Source: a virus
Virus record (IMG/VR): IMGVR_UViG_3300009008_000080
Location: 1 to 43,702 of that record
DNA length: 43,702 bases
Direction: 5' to 3' (one strand)
Shown here: positions 1-7,122 of the stretch, one piece after another
How the letters are laid out: each line of letters opens with the position of its first letter
Position numbering within the stretch: position 1 is the stretch's first letter
Notes under the pieces: model-generated
The model's input: the letters and a program-made list of their open reading frames with translations, nothing else
What the model was told of the DNA's origin: nothing
The model's database searches: none
Position numbers and translations under genes: made by a program

Positions 1-493
1 AGGGGGCAACATGTCGAGTAAACCAAAATTGAACCTAGTGAAAAAGGATAGAAAAAGCTTCTGGAGCCGCATGGACGGCATTACCAACTTTTTGACAAAT
101 CTTGGTGTTTTGAACAAGGATAAACTTCAAAGCGCTTTCTATCAAAGACGCTTCCTCACTCAAACTGAGGTCGAAAACCAGTATCAGTCGGATGATATAA
201 GTGCACGAATTGTTGACTTGTTACCCGATGAGATGATGAGGGAAGGTTTTGATATAGTTATCCCAGAGGACAGCAAGGATATTTCGAGTCAACTCAAACA
301 AAGATACGAGTTTTTTGACCTGGACTCAAAAATTCATAATTGCCTTAAATGGGCTCGCCTCTATGGTGGATGCATCCTTCTCATTGGCGCTGATACAGCA
401 AACCCACAGCTTCCCCTCGAATTTGATAAGGCTTTAGACCTCAAGTACTTTAGAGAGTTCCATAGATACGAGGTCAACCCTTCCTCTGCTCAA
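1..493. repeat. Contig-end repeat, copy 1 (matches 43210-43702)
   Basis: These 493 bases align without gaps to the last 493 bases of the window. I count 22 substitutions, almost all synonymous within the portal gene. The first 99 and the last 99 bases of the repeat are identical between copies, and all differences lie between positions 100 and 394. This is best read as closure of a circular or permuted phage genome through a strain-variant bubble, not a biological duplication. Confidence 0.9.
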
Positions 494-1360
494 ATTACCA
501 GAGAAATTGACAATGAAAACTTTGGAATGCCTGAGTTTTATACTCTTGTAAGAGCTGAGAGCTTAAGGCTGCATCACTCTCGTGTTATTCGTTTTGAAGG
601 CGCTATGCTTCCCCCCGATATGTTCAAAGAAAATACTTACTGGCATGACTCTGTGCTTTCTCGCCTTCGTGACACCATTTCAGGATACCAGACAGCAAAT
701 AGGTCTGTTTTACAGCTTATGCATGACCTTGGCCTTGATATTTACAAGCTACAAGACCTTGCTTCTCTTGTAGCTCAGGGCGACGAGAATATCGTGCGAA
801 ACAGAATTGAAAGCATTCAGCTTCAAAAGTCCGCGTTTAACGCCATTGTGTTGGATAGAGAGGATGACTACGAGCGTAAAATGACAAACTTCTCAGGTGT
901 TTCGGACATTCTGCGCTCAATGGGTAATAGGCTGGTTGCGTCAACTGATATTCCGCACACAAAGCTTTTAGGTGAAAGCCCTTCAGGATTGGGGGCTACA
1001 GGCGACTCAGAAAAGAATGACTGGTTTGACTACGTAAAAAACAAGCAAATTACTATGCTTGAGCCTATCTTGAATAAAGTGGTTGAAATTCTCATGCTTG
1101 ATAAGAATGGCCCTACAAATGGGAACATTTTACCGTTCGATATTGTATTTAAGCCTTTGTTCCAGCATTCTACGAAGGAAATGCTTGATATGCGTAAAGT
1201 TCAGGCTGAAATTGATGAGAAGTATATCATTCAGGGTGTATTAGACCCGAATGAGGTAAGAGATAGCCGTTTTGCTGAAGGTGACTTCACTCATAAGTAC
1301 AACATAGAGACTGAGGATAGAAGCAATGCAAATGACTTCGACCCCAATACTGAAAGTTGA
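11..1360 (+). CDS. Phage portal protein (HI1409 / DUF1073 family)
   Basis: A 449-residue protein resembling the HI1409-type portal family. It would form the dodecameric ring at the capsid vertex through which DNA is packaged and to which the neck attaches. The N-terminal third contains the pattern RFLTQTEVENQY followed by a DLLPDEMMREG segment, typical of this family, and an ARLYGGCILLIGAD stretch near residues 115-130. It starts 9 bases after the stop of the large terminase if the contig ends are joined, with GGGGG before the ATG. Its last 35 bases overlap the Mu-F-like gene. The family assignment is by recognition; no key truncation is seen. Confidence 0.88.
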   Translation: MSSKPKLNLVKKDRKSFWSRMDGITNFLTNLGVLNKDKLQSAFYQRRFLTQTEVENQYQSDDISARIVDLLPDEMMREGFDIVIPEDSKDISSQLKQRYEFFDLDSKIHNCLKWARLYGGCILLIGADTANPQLPLEFDKALDLKYFREFHRYEVNPSSAQITREIDNENFGMPEFYTLVRAESLRLHHSRVIRFEGAMLPPDMFKENTYWHDSVLSRLRDTISGYQTANRSVLQLMHDLGLDIYKLQDLASLVAQGDENIVRNRIESIQLQKSAFNAIVLDREDDYERKMTNFSGVSDILRSMGNRLVASTDIPHTKLLGESPSGLGATGDSEKNDWFDYVKNKQITMLEPILNKVVEILMLDKNGPTNGNILPFDIVFKPLFQHSTKEMLDMRKVQAEIDEKYIIQGVLDPNEVRDSRFAEGDFTHKYNIETEDRSNANDFDPNTES

Positions 1361-2204
1361 TAATAAGAGTGACCTAGAGCGCTTTATTGACCGAAAGAAG
1401 GAAAAGACCCGTCGAAAGAAGTTGCCGAAGACACCAAGGCCAAGAGAGCCTAATCATTTAGAGCGTCGCTACAATAGAGAGCTTCAGAAAATAGTAGATA
1501 CTCTTGATGAGCTTGTTTCTGAAATAGTCACCCCACATATAGGTCAAATTCTTGGTTCGGCTCAATTATTGCGCCCTGATAGCAAAAAGAAGAAAATTGA
1601 CACCTATGTTGACGATATTGTGACCCTTCTTTCAGCCGTTAGAGTGCAGTATCTTCGCCGTTATCCAGACGAGCAAATAAATAAGATAGCAAACGACCAG
1701 GCTTTTGAGGTGAACCAGTTCAATGAAGAGCAACATACTCGTATGGTTGAAAGGGTTCTTGGGGTTCAACCAATAGCTGCTGAGGTTTGGTTGCGGCAAG
1801 AAGTGTCTGCATTCACAAGAGAGAACGTCAAGCTTATCAAGTCCATATCAGACCAACACTTAGAGCGCATAGAAGGTGTCATTACACGCGGTGCACAAGC
1901 TGGAAAGCTGCAAAGGGAAATAGCAAGAGAGATAAAAGAGCAAGTTGGTGTTGCTTCACGCCGTGCTGAGCTTATTGCACGTGACCAGGTGCAAAAGTTT
2001 AATGGACAGCTCACGAAGTTAAGGCAGCAAGACATAGGAATTAAGAAATATCGCTGGTCAACTTCTGAAGACGAACGAGTAAGACCAACTCACAGAGCAA
2101 ATAACCACAAAGTTTTTTCATGGAACAACCCACCTGCAACTGGACACCCTGGCGAAGAAATAAATTGTCGTTGTGTTGCAATTGCTGTCTTTGAAGACGA
2201 ATAA
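1326..2204 (+). CDS. Phage minor head protein, Mu gpF / SPP1 gp7-like
   Basis: A 292-residue protein whose C-terminal third (about residues 200-285) carries the Mu-F signature: a WSTSEDERVRPTHR segment followed by GHPGEEINCRC at residues 273-283. Family members are minor head or ejection proteins associated with the portal and incorporated in the procapsid. The long charged N-terminal part is predicted helical. It starts inside the portal gene with a weak GAGG upstream, consistent with translational coupling. The portal - MuF - protease order supports the call. Confidence 0.88.
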   Translation: MQMTSTPILKVDNKSDLERFIDRKKEKTRRKKLPKTPRPREPNHLERRYNRELQKIVDTLDELVSEIVTPHIGQILGSAQLLRPDSKKKKIDTYVDDIVTLLSAVRVQYLRRYPDEQINKIANDQAFEVNQFNEEQHTRMVERVLGVQPIAAEVWLRQEVSAFTRENVKLIKSISDQHLERIEGVITRGAQAGKLQREIAREIKEQVGVASRRAELIARDQVQKFNGQLTKLRQQDIGIKKYRWSTSEDERVRPTHRANNHKVFSWNNPPATGHPGEEINCRCVAIAVFEDE

Positions 2205-2218
2205 GTAAAAAGTTTTTT

Positions 2219-2248
2219 ACCAAAACGCACCAAAACTCACCGAAAACC
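2219..2248 (+). repeat. Three tandem 10-bp repeats with phased A-tracts
   Basis: The untranslated gap between the Mu-F gene and the protease gene holds three consecutive 10-bp units: ACCAAAACGC, ACCAAAACTC and ACCGAAAACC. The A4 tracts recur once per helical turn, so the DNA should be curved. A T6 run follows at about 2251. No convincing -35/-10 pair was found next to them. A regulatory or binding-site role is inference. Confidence 0.6.
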
Positions 2249-2312
2249 CATTTTTTAATTGCGGATATTATGAGGTCATTTATTTTTACAATATCTGTGA
2301 AGGGGTTTTTTT

Positions 2313-3458
2313 GTGAGTAAACAATATAGAAGAGACCTTTCAACATTTGCAAAACCTACCGTGACCTCTCAAGGCTTCTTGAAGGTTGAAGGATATGCCA
2401 CGCGAACTGGCATCTTTGAATATGTCATGGATGACGGCTCAATAAGAAAAGAGCTGAGACCTGCTGACGAAGTCTTCAAGCAGGAGTCATTAGAGAGCTT
2501 ATCTTCAGTTCCAGTAACAAATGACCATCCGCCGTTTATGGTTCACGCTGATAACGCAAGAGCTTATACGGTTGGTTTTACAAGTGAGAAAGTCACAAGA
2601 GATGAAAAGTTTGTAAAGGTCGGCATGACCGTTATTGACCTTGCCACCATCGGTGAAATGAAGGCTGCGGGCAAGGTGCAGTTGTCTTGTGGTTATACAT
2701 GCGACGTAGAGGAAGCGCCTGGGGTATTTAATGGCGAGCCTTATGACGCTGTACAAAAGGACATACGCTATAACCATTTAGCTATTGTAGACAGAGGGCG
2801 CGCTGGGCCTGACGTAAGGGCACGGCTTGACGGGTATAACACGGGAGTCATGAAAAGGGACGGTGACGAGCGTGTAAACGAAGAACCAAAAAAAGGAGAA
2901 AACAAAATGAGTGCAAAAATTAAGATAGACTCTATTGAGTTTGAGGCTTCTGAGTCACTCGCTCAAGCTGTACAAGCTAAAATTTCTAAGCTCGATGCGG
3001 CTGAGAAAGAGGTAGAGAAGCTAAAAGGCAAGTGTGATGCACTTGAGGACGAGTTGAAAGCTAAGAAAGAAGAAATTGAAAAAGTAAAAGCTGATGCTCC
3101 TTCTCGTGAAGAGCTTCGCGCTGAAGTTCGCGGACGTCTTGACCTAGAAGCAACTGCAAAAGGTATTCTTGGAGAAGATGCTAAGTTTGATGCAAACACT
3201 TCAGATGAGGATATTAAAAAGCAAGTCATTTCTAAAGTATATCCTGAACGCAAGCTTGATGGTAAGGGCGCTGAGTATATCGACGCAACTTATGACTTCG
3301 CATTAGAAGCGCATAAGAAAGATAGCTCTGACCCTGTTAAAGAAGGTTTAAAAAACGATGATGGTAAGGCAACTGAAAAAGTTGACGCTGAGTCTGCTCG
3401 CAAGAAAATGATAGAGCGAAACAGAAGTGCTTACCTTCCAAAGAAGAAAGCTAGCTAA
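2313..3458 (+). CDS. DUF2213 prohead protease fused to scaffold
   Basis: A 381-residue protein with a GTG start. Residues about 15-175 match the DUF2213 capsid maturation protease type. Candidate catalytic residues of a His-Ser-His triad are H72 (in VTNDHPP), S125 (in LSCGY) and H155 (in RYNHLAIVDRG); this triad assignment is inferred from the family. Residues about 199-381 are a charged, coiled-coil-rich scaffold domain. It lies between the head protein and cement/capsid genes, as expected for procapsid assembly. An in-frame internal start at 2907 probably yields the scaffold alone. Confidence 0.85.
   Translation: MSKQYRRDLSTFAKPTVTSQGFLKVEGYATRTGIFEYVMDDGSIRKELRPADEVFKQESLESLSSVPVTNDHPPFMVHADNARAYTVGFTSEKVTRDEKFVKVGMTVIDLATIGEMKAAGKVQLSCGYTCDVEEAPGVFNGEPYDAVQKDIRYNHLAIVDRGRAGPDVRARLDGYNTGVMKRDGDERVNEEPKKGENKMSAKIKIDSIEFEASESLAQAVQAKISKLDAAEKEVEKLKGKCDALEDELKAKKEEIEKVKADAPSREELRAEVRGRLDLEATAKGILGEDAKFDANTSDEDIKKQVISKVYPERKLDGKGAEYIDATYDFALEAHKKDSSDPVKEGLKNDDGKATEKVDAESARKKMIERNRSAYLPKKKAS
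2907..3458 (+). CDS. Nested scaffold protein (internal in-frame start)
   Basis: ATG at 2907 is in frame with the protease gene (residue 199) and is preceded by AAAGGAG at ideal spacing, a far better ribosome site than that of the full-length GTG start. The product of 183 residues is acidic and lysine-rich, with a heptad-like helix around residues 30-70. It has the layout of phage scaffolds made from the 3' part of the protease gene, as in lambda C/Nu3. Expected role: internal scaffold of the procapsid, made in excess and then cleaved. Confidence 0.75.
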   Translation: MSAKIKIDSIEFEASESLAQAVQAKISKLDAAEKEVEKLKGKCDALEDELKAKKEEIEKVKADAPSREELRAEVRGRLDLEATAKGILGEDAKFDANTSDEDIKKQVISKVYPERKLDGKGAEYIDATYDFALEAHKKDSSDPVKEGLKNDDGKATEKVDAESARKKMIERNRSAYLPKKKAS

Positions 3459-3472
3459 AAAGGAGAAAGAAA

Positions 3473-3964
3473 ATGGCTCAATTATCATATCCAACTGAAA
3501 TGAATAAAGCTATCGCTGGTATGCCTGGCGATGCTGGTGAAAGTGATGTTTTAACAAAAACTGCTGACGCAGCCATTCCTTTTGGCCGTGTTGTAGCAGA
3601 TGGCGCAACTATCAGCTCAGTGAAATTGCCTGATGATGCTGCCGACGTAGTTGCTGGCGTTTCAATGAGAACGCTTGCTCAGGTAAGCACCGACCTTGAC
3701 GAAGACCAGTATGACGCTGGTGACCCAGTGAACACACTTAAAAGAGGTCGAGTGTGGGTTGAGGTGGAAGACGGACAAGACCTAGATGGTGCTATCTTTG
3801 TTCGTTTCGCTGCTGGCGCTGTATTAACTGACCTTGGAAAACTTCGTGACGATGATGGTGACGAAGGTGGTGGTGCCCTCGCATTTGAGGTCACTTCTGG
3901 AATGAAGGTTTTAAGCGCTGTTGAGAACGGATTAGTTCTCGTAGACCTTAACTTGCCTAGCTAA
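3473..3964 (+). CDS. Capsid cement / decoration protein
   Basis: A 163-residue acidic protein with a strong AAGGAG site 7 bases before the ATG. It has the short beta-rich pattern of phage structural cement proteins: an early AIPFGRVVADG strand, then a paired sequence ending in VWVEVEDGQDL and a C-terminal FEVTSGMKVLSAVENGLVLVDL segment. It sits immediately before the major capsid gene (14 bases), where decoration proteins of this phage type are found. It would stabilise capsid threefold or pseudo-threefold positions. Identification is by pattern and context. Confidence 0.72.
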   Translation: MAQLSYPTEMNKAIAGMPGDAGESDVLTKTADAAIPFGRVVADGATISSVKLPDDAADVVAGVSMRTLAQVSTDLDEDQYDAGDPVNTLKRGRVWVEVEDGQDLDGAIFVRFAAGAVLTDLGKLRDDDGDEGGGALAFEVTSGMKVLSAVENGLVLVDLNLPS

Positions 3965-3977
3965 AAGGAGATAAGTC

Positions 3978-4937
3978 ATGTCAATGATTGAAAAAATGGA
4001 TGAATCCACAAGAGTTTTCTTTGAAAGGGAAATTGAGCATGTCAAGTCTCAGACCTATGATGTTCAATACCCAACACTAAAAGCACTTCAGTTGCTACCG
4101 ATGAACGATTCGGCTGGCCCTGGTGCTGATAGCATTACTTATGAGCAATTCGACAAAGTCGGTATGGCAAAAATCATCGCTGACTATGCCGATGACCTAC
4201 CTCGTGTAGACATCAAGGGTAAGAAATTCACGACCCCTGTTGAGTCTTTAGGCGACGCTTATGGGTATTCTCTTCAAGAGGTACGTTCTGCTGCTCTAGC
4301 AGGTCGTGCGCTTCAGACAATGAGAGCTGATTCTGCTCGTAGAGCAATGGCTCAAGAAGAGCACCGCATTTTGATGTTCGGTGATTCCACAACTGGTCTT
4401 CCAGGGTTCTTGAGTAACGCAAACGTTCCTTCTGTTGCTGTCCCTGCCGACGGTGCTGGTGGAGCGACAACTTTTGCTTCTAAGAGTGCAGACCAAATTT
4501 TGCGTGATATGAATAGCCTTGTAAACGGCATTGTAGACCTTACAAACGGTGTAGAAATGCCAAACACTTTGCTTCTTCCTATCTCACAGCACAGCTTGAT
4601 TGCCTCAACACCAAGAAGTGCAACGAGTGACACAACTATTTTGCAATACTTCTTGAATAACAACCCATTTATCACTGCTGTTGAGTGGGTTCATGACTTG
4701 AAGGCGCCTGCTGCTGGTTGGTTGGCACAACACGGTATCACATTGCCGATTGATACTGGTGACGTGATGGTAGCTTATGACCGCAACCCAAATAAGCTTA
4801 CCGCAGAAGTTCCTCAACCTTTTGAGCAGCTTCCTATTCAGGAACGCGGCTTAGAGTTCTTGGTGAACTGTCACCAACGTGTCGGTGGATGTATCATTTA
4901 CTATCCATTGAGTGTTTCAATTGCTGTAGGAATCTAA
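3978..4937 (+). CDS. Major capsid protein (DUF2184 family)
   Basis: A 319-residue protein resembling the DUF2184/encapsulin-like major capsid family with the HK97 fold. It has a long N-terminal helical arm with ESTRVFFEREIEHV, an expanded-loop region around residues 50-100, and a QEEHRILMFGDSTTGLPGF segment near residue 125 that is characteristic of the family. The RBS is AAAGGAG. The downstream terminator at 4939-4972 ends the capsid block, as expected for a very highly expressed gene. Confidence 0.9.
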   Translation: MSMIEKMDESTRVFFEREIEHVKSQTYDVQYPTLKALQLLPMNDSAGPGADSITYEQFDKVGMAKIIADYADDLPRVDIKGKKFTTPVESLGDAYGYSLQEVRSAALAGRALQTMRADSARRAMAQEEHRILMFGDSTTGLPGFLSNANVPSVAVPADGAGGATTFASKSADQILRDMNSLVNGIVDLTNGVEMPNTLLLPISQHSLIASTPRSATSDTTILQYFLNNNPFITAVEWVHDLKAPAAGWLAQHGITLPIDTGDVMVAYDRNPNKLTAEVPQPFEQLPIQERGLEFLVNCHQRVGGCIIYYPLSVSIAVGI

Positions 4938-4938
4938 C

Positions 4939-4972
4939 TAATGGGGGGCCATTAGGCCCCCTATTATTTTTT
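4939..4972 (+). terminator. Rho-independent terminator after capsid gene
   Basis: The stem GGGGGCC / GGCCCCC around an ATTA loop is extended by flanking TAAT/ATTA pairs and followed by a T-rich tract (ATTTTTT). It begins one base after the capsid stop codon and is the strongest terminator in the head region. The next gene starts only 14 bases downstream, so some read-through or an undetected promoter is implied. Confidence 0.9.
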
Positions 4973-4985
4973 CTGGGAGGGAAAA

Positions 4986-5396
4986 ATGCCTAAAACAATT
5001 ATTGTAGAAAACAAGACCGAACGACCTTTAGGAATTATGTCGTCTGGCCATGAAGGTGGGACGAAGTTCCTCATTCCTGGCAACAATTCTCTTGATGAGA
5101 CTTATTGGTTAGAAGCTAAAAAGAACAAAATTGTTGTCGAGATGCTCGAAAGAGACATGCTTTCTGAATCAACTGCAAAAGTGAGTTCTAAAGCGAAGAG
5201 TGACGAAGGTCTTGGAATGTATGGCGTAAAAGATGCGAAAGCTATTATCCAAAGCACTTATGATGTGAAGACGTTGAAAGATTGGGAATCAAAAGAAGGT
5301 CGTAATGGCGTTCGTGCTGCTTTGAAGAACCAAATTGAGTTTATGAAGCAGCGTGACAAGAAGGAAGAGAAGAAAGACGACGAAAAGGATAGCTAA
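4986..5396 (+). CDS. Hypothetical protein after capsid gene
   Basis: A 136-residue protein with no recognised domain. The N-terminal 55 residues look like a small beta domain (TIIVENKTERPLGIM, then a FLIPGNNSLDETYW strand). The C-terminal half is helical and ends in a very charged KKEEKKDDEKDS tail. RBS is GGGAGG. Its stop overlaps the start of the DUF4054 gene (TAATG), which suggests co-translation. A minor virion or head-completion role fits the position but is not shown. Confidence 0.7.
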   Translation: MPKTIIVENKTERPLGIMSSGHEGGTKFLIPGNNSLDETYWLEAKKNKIVVEMLERDMLSESTAKVSSKAKSDEGLGMYGVKDAKAIIQSTYDVKTLKDWESKEGRNGVRAALKNQIEFMKQRDKKEEKKDDEKDS

Positions 5397-5749
5397 TGGC
5401 TTGGGACTTAGCAACGTTTCAACTTAAGTTTCCAGAGTTTTCTGACTTAGAGCAGGACGCTTATGACCTTTGTACTTCAGTTGCTGAGCTTTATGTAAAC
5501 GAGGCTGTCTGGGGTGTTAAGTATGATTCTGGGGTTGCTTATCTCACAGCGCATTTAATTGCATTAGCTCAAAGAGGAAGTGCTGAAGCTGCTGGGCCAG
5601 TCATCATGGAAAAGGTGGGAGACCTGCAAAGGCGGTTTGCTGACCAGTCGGGGGATGAGACCCTGGGCGGTCTTGGTAAAACAAATTATGGTGTAATATT
5701 TTTGGCATTTCGGGCAACCGTATCGCCTTTACCAATGGTTATCACATGA
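5396..5749 (+). CDS. Head-tail connector (DUF4054 family)
   Basis: A 117-residue protein of the DUF4054 type, the adaptor that docks on the portal. Typical features are the opening FQLKFPEFSDLEQDAYDLC, a helix with VNEAVWG, and the YLTAHLIALAQRG helix. It has no signal peptide. It starts inside the preceding stop codon, and the next gene overlaps its end by 4 bases (ATGA). The position right after the capsid genes and before three further neck genes is standard. Confidence 0.82.
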   Translation: MAWDLATFQLKFPEFSDLEQDAYDLCTSVAELYVNEAVWGVKYDSGVAYLTAHLIALAQRGSAEAAGPVIMEKVGDLQRRFADQSGDETLGGLGKTNYGVIFLAFRATVSPLPMVIT

Positions 5750-6249
5750 CGCTTAAAATTATCGACAAGGGATGGGACAGGATTAAAAAAGAAGTTGGAA
5801 GTCTCGATAAGTCCTTTGTCAAAGTTGGTGTTATTTCTGGCGGTGGCCAGGAAAAATGGAAGAAACATAAAGACGTAAATGCAAAGCCTCAAAGTAAAAA
5901 AAGAGGCTCTGATATTGACATAGCACAATTAGCTTCTATTCACGAGTTCGGAGACCCGTCGAATGGTATCCCGTCCCGCCCTTTCATGAGACAGGCTTTC
6001 GATAAAGGGAATAGAAGGTTAACTAATTTTGTTAAGCGAAGATATAACGGTGTGTTGCTTAATGAATTTAGTGTTGTAGGCGCGCTGGAAAAGATAGGCG
6101 AGTGGTACACTGGACAAGTGAAGAGCATTTTTCTTCATGGTAATTTTGAAGCAAACAGTCACATTACTATGGCAAGAAAAAGGTCTAAGAGACCGCTCGT
6201 TGACACAGGAAGGTTGCGCCAAAGTATCAGTTGGGAGGTTAAAACGTAA
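5746..6249 (+). CDS. Neck / virion morphogenesis protein (HK97 gp10- or Mu G-like)
   Basis: A 167-residue protein with two diagnostic patterns of tail-completion proteins: ASIHEFGDP...GIPSRPFMR around residues 62-86 and RPLVDTGRLRQSISWEV at the C-terminus. Such proteins join the head connector to the tail or act during tail completion. It overlaps neighbours by 4 bases (ATGA) upstream and 1 base (TAATG) downstream, placing it firmly in the neck operon. The exact neck position cannot be decided from sequence alone. Confidence 0.75.
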   Translation: MTLKIIDKGWDRIKKEVGSLDKSFVKVGVISGGGQEKWKKHKDVNAKPQSKKRGSDIDIAQLASIHEFGDPSNGIPSRPFMRQAFDKGNRRLTNFVKRRYNGVLLNEFSVVGALEKIGEWYTGQVKSIFLHGNFEANSHITMARKRSKRPLVDTGRLRQSISWEVKT

Positions 6250-6620
6250 TGCCTTTTGTAAATGCTGTCGCTCTTATTGCTGCTTTTGGTGAGGATGTGA
6301 CGATAACTCGCTTCCTTCCTGGGGCATATGTTGATGGCATTTGGCAAGAAGCACAGGATGCCCAGTTTGAGGCTACCATGAGCGTTCAACCAGTAACTGA
6401 TAGAGAGCTAGAGAATTTGCCAGAAGGTAGGCGCTCTGGCTCGGTCAATAAGTGCTACATTGCCTCTGACATCTTCACGATTGATGCGAGGACTCAGAGG
6501 AACCCAGACCGTGTTTCATGGCAGGGGCGGACGTATGAGCTTATAGAGGTTCAAAGGTGGCGGGGTGACCTCGGCCACTGGAAAGGCTTTTTGGCTGAGA
6601 TTAAAGAGGGAAGAAATTAG
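6249..6620 (+). CDS. Head-closure / neck protein, hypothetical
   Basis: A 123-residue protein, beta-rich, with a stopper-like pattern: an early VTITRF strand, a middle VQPVTDRELENLPEGRR segment and SWQGRTYELIEVQRW near the C-terminus. The last pattern is common in phage head-closure proteins that sit under the connector. Overlaps of one base with each neighbour show tight coupling. The assignment rests on gene order (connector, this gene, terminator, sheath) and on the pattern. Confidence 0.7.
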   Translation: MPFVNAVALIAAFGEDVTITRFLPGAYVDGIWQEAQDAQFEATMSVQPVTDRELENLPEGRRSGSVNKCYIASDIFTIDARTQRNPDRVSWQGRTYELIEVQRWRGDLGHWKGFLAEIKEGRN

Positions 6621-7111
6621 TGGCGACCTTTCAAGACCTAAGAGATACATTATACGCAGTTATCTCGACTGAAACTGGCCTCACTACTATCTTCGCTCAA
6701 CAAAATGCACCACGTCCAGACCTACCATATTGCGTTATAAACATTCTCTCGAATGTGAAGATAGGCTTGAGAGATGAACAGCGCGAAATTAACGACCTGA
6801 ATGAAGCAACTTATTGTGGAACGAGAGAAGCAACGGTTGAAGTGCAATTTTTTGGTGATGATGCGTTTCAAAATGCCCAATTGCTACAGGCAGCATTTAG
6901 TAAGCAAGGGGTTTTAGAAACTTTTCGCGACGCAGACATGGCTATTGTTGACGACGGTGATGTCACTGACATTACCACCTCACTTGATAGTCAATTTGAA
7001 GTCCGAGCAATTTTAGACCCAATTATTGTACGTTATTTAATTGAAACCACAGTAGACGTTGATACTATTGAAACTGTGGAAATTAACGAAGAAGAATATA
7101 GTCTTGTATAA
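6620..7111 (+). CDS. Tail terminator / neck protein (gp12-like LIC_12616 family)
   Basis: A 163-residue protein with a GTG start that overlaps the previous stop. It has the layout of tail terminator proteins: an N-terminal helix (QDLRDTLYAVISTE), PDLPYCVINILS, then a conserved GTREATVEVQFFGDDAFQNAQ segment before a mixed C-terminal part. Terminators cap the tail tube and sheath and join them to the neck. It lies just before the sheath gene, 11 bases apart. Confidence 0.78.
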   Translation: MATFQDLRDTLYAVISTETGLTTIFAQQNAPRPDLPYCVINILSNVKIGLRDEQREINDLNEATYCGTREATVEVQFFGDDAFQNAQLLQAAFSKQGVLETFRDADMAIVDDGDVTDITTSLDSQFEVRAILDPIIVRYLIETTVDVDTIETVEINEEEYSLV

Positions 7112-7122
7112 GGGGGCTTAAT

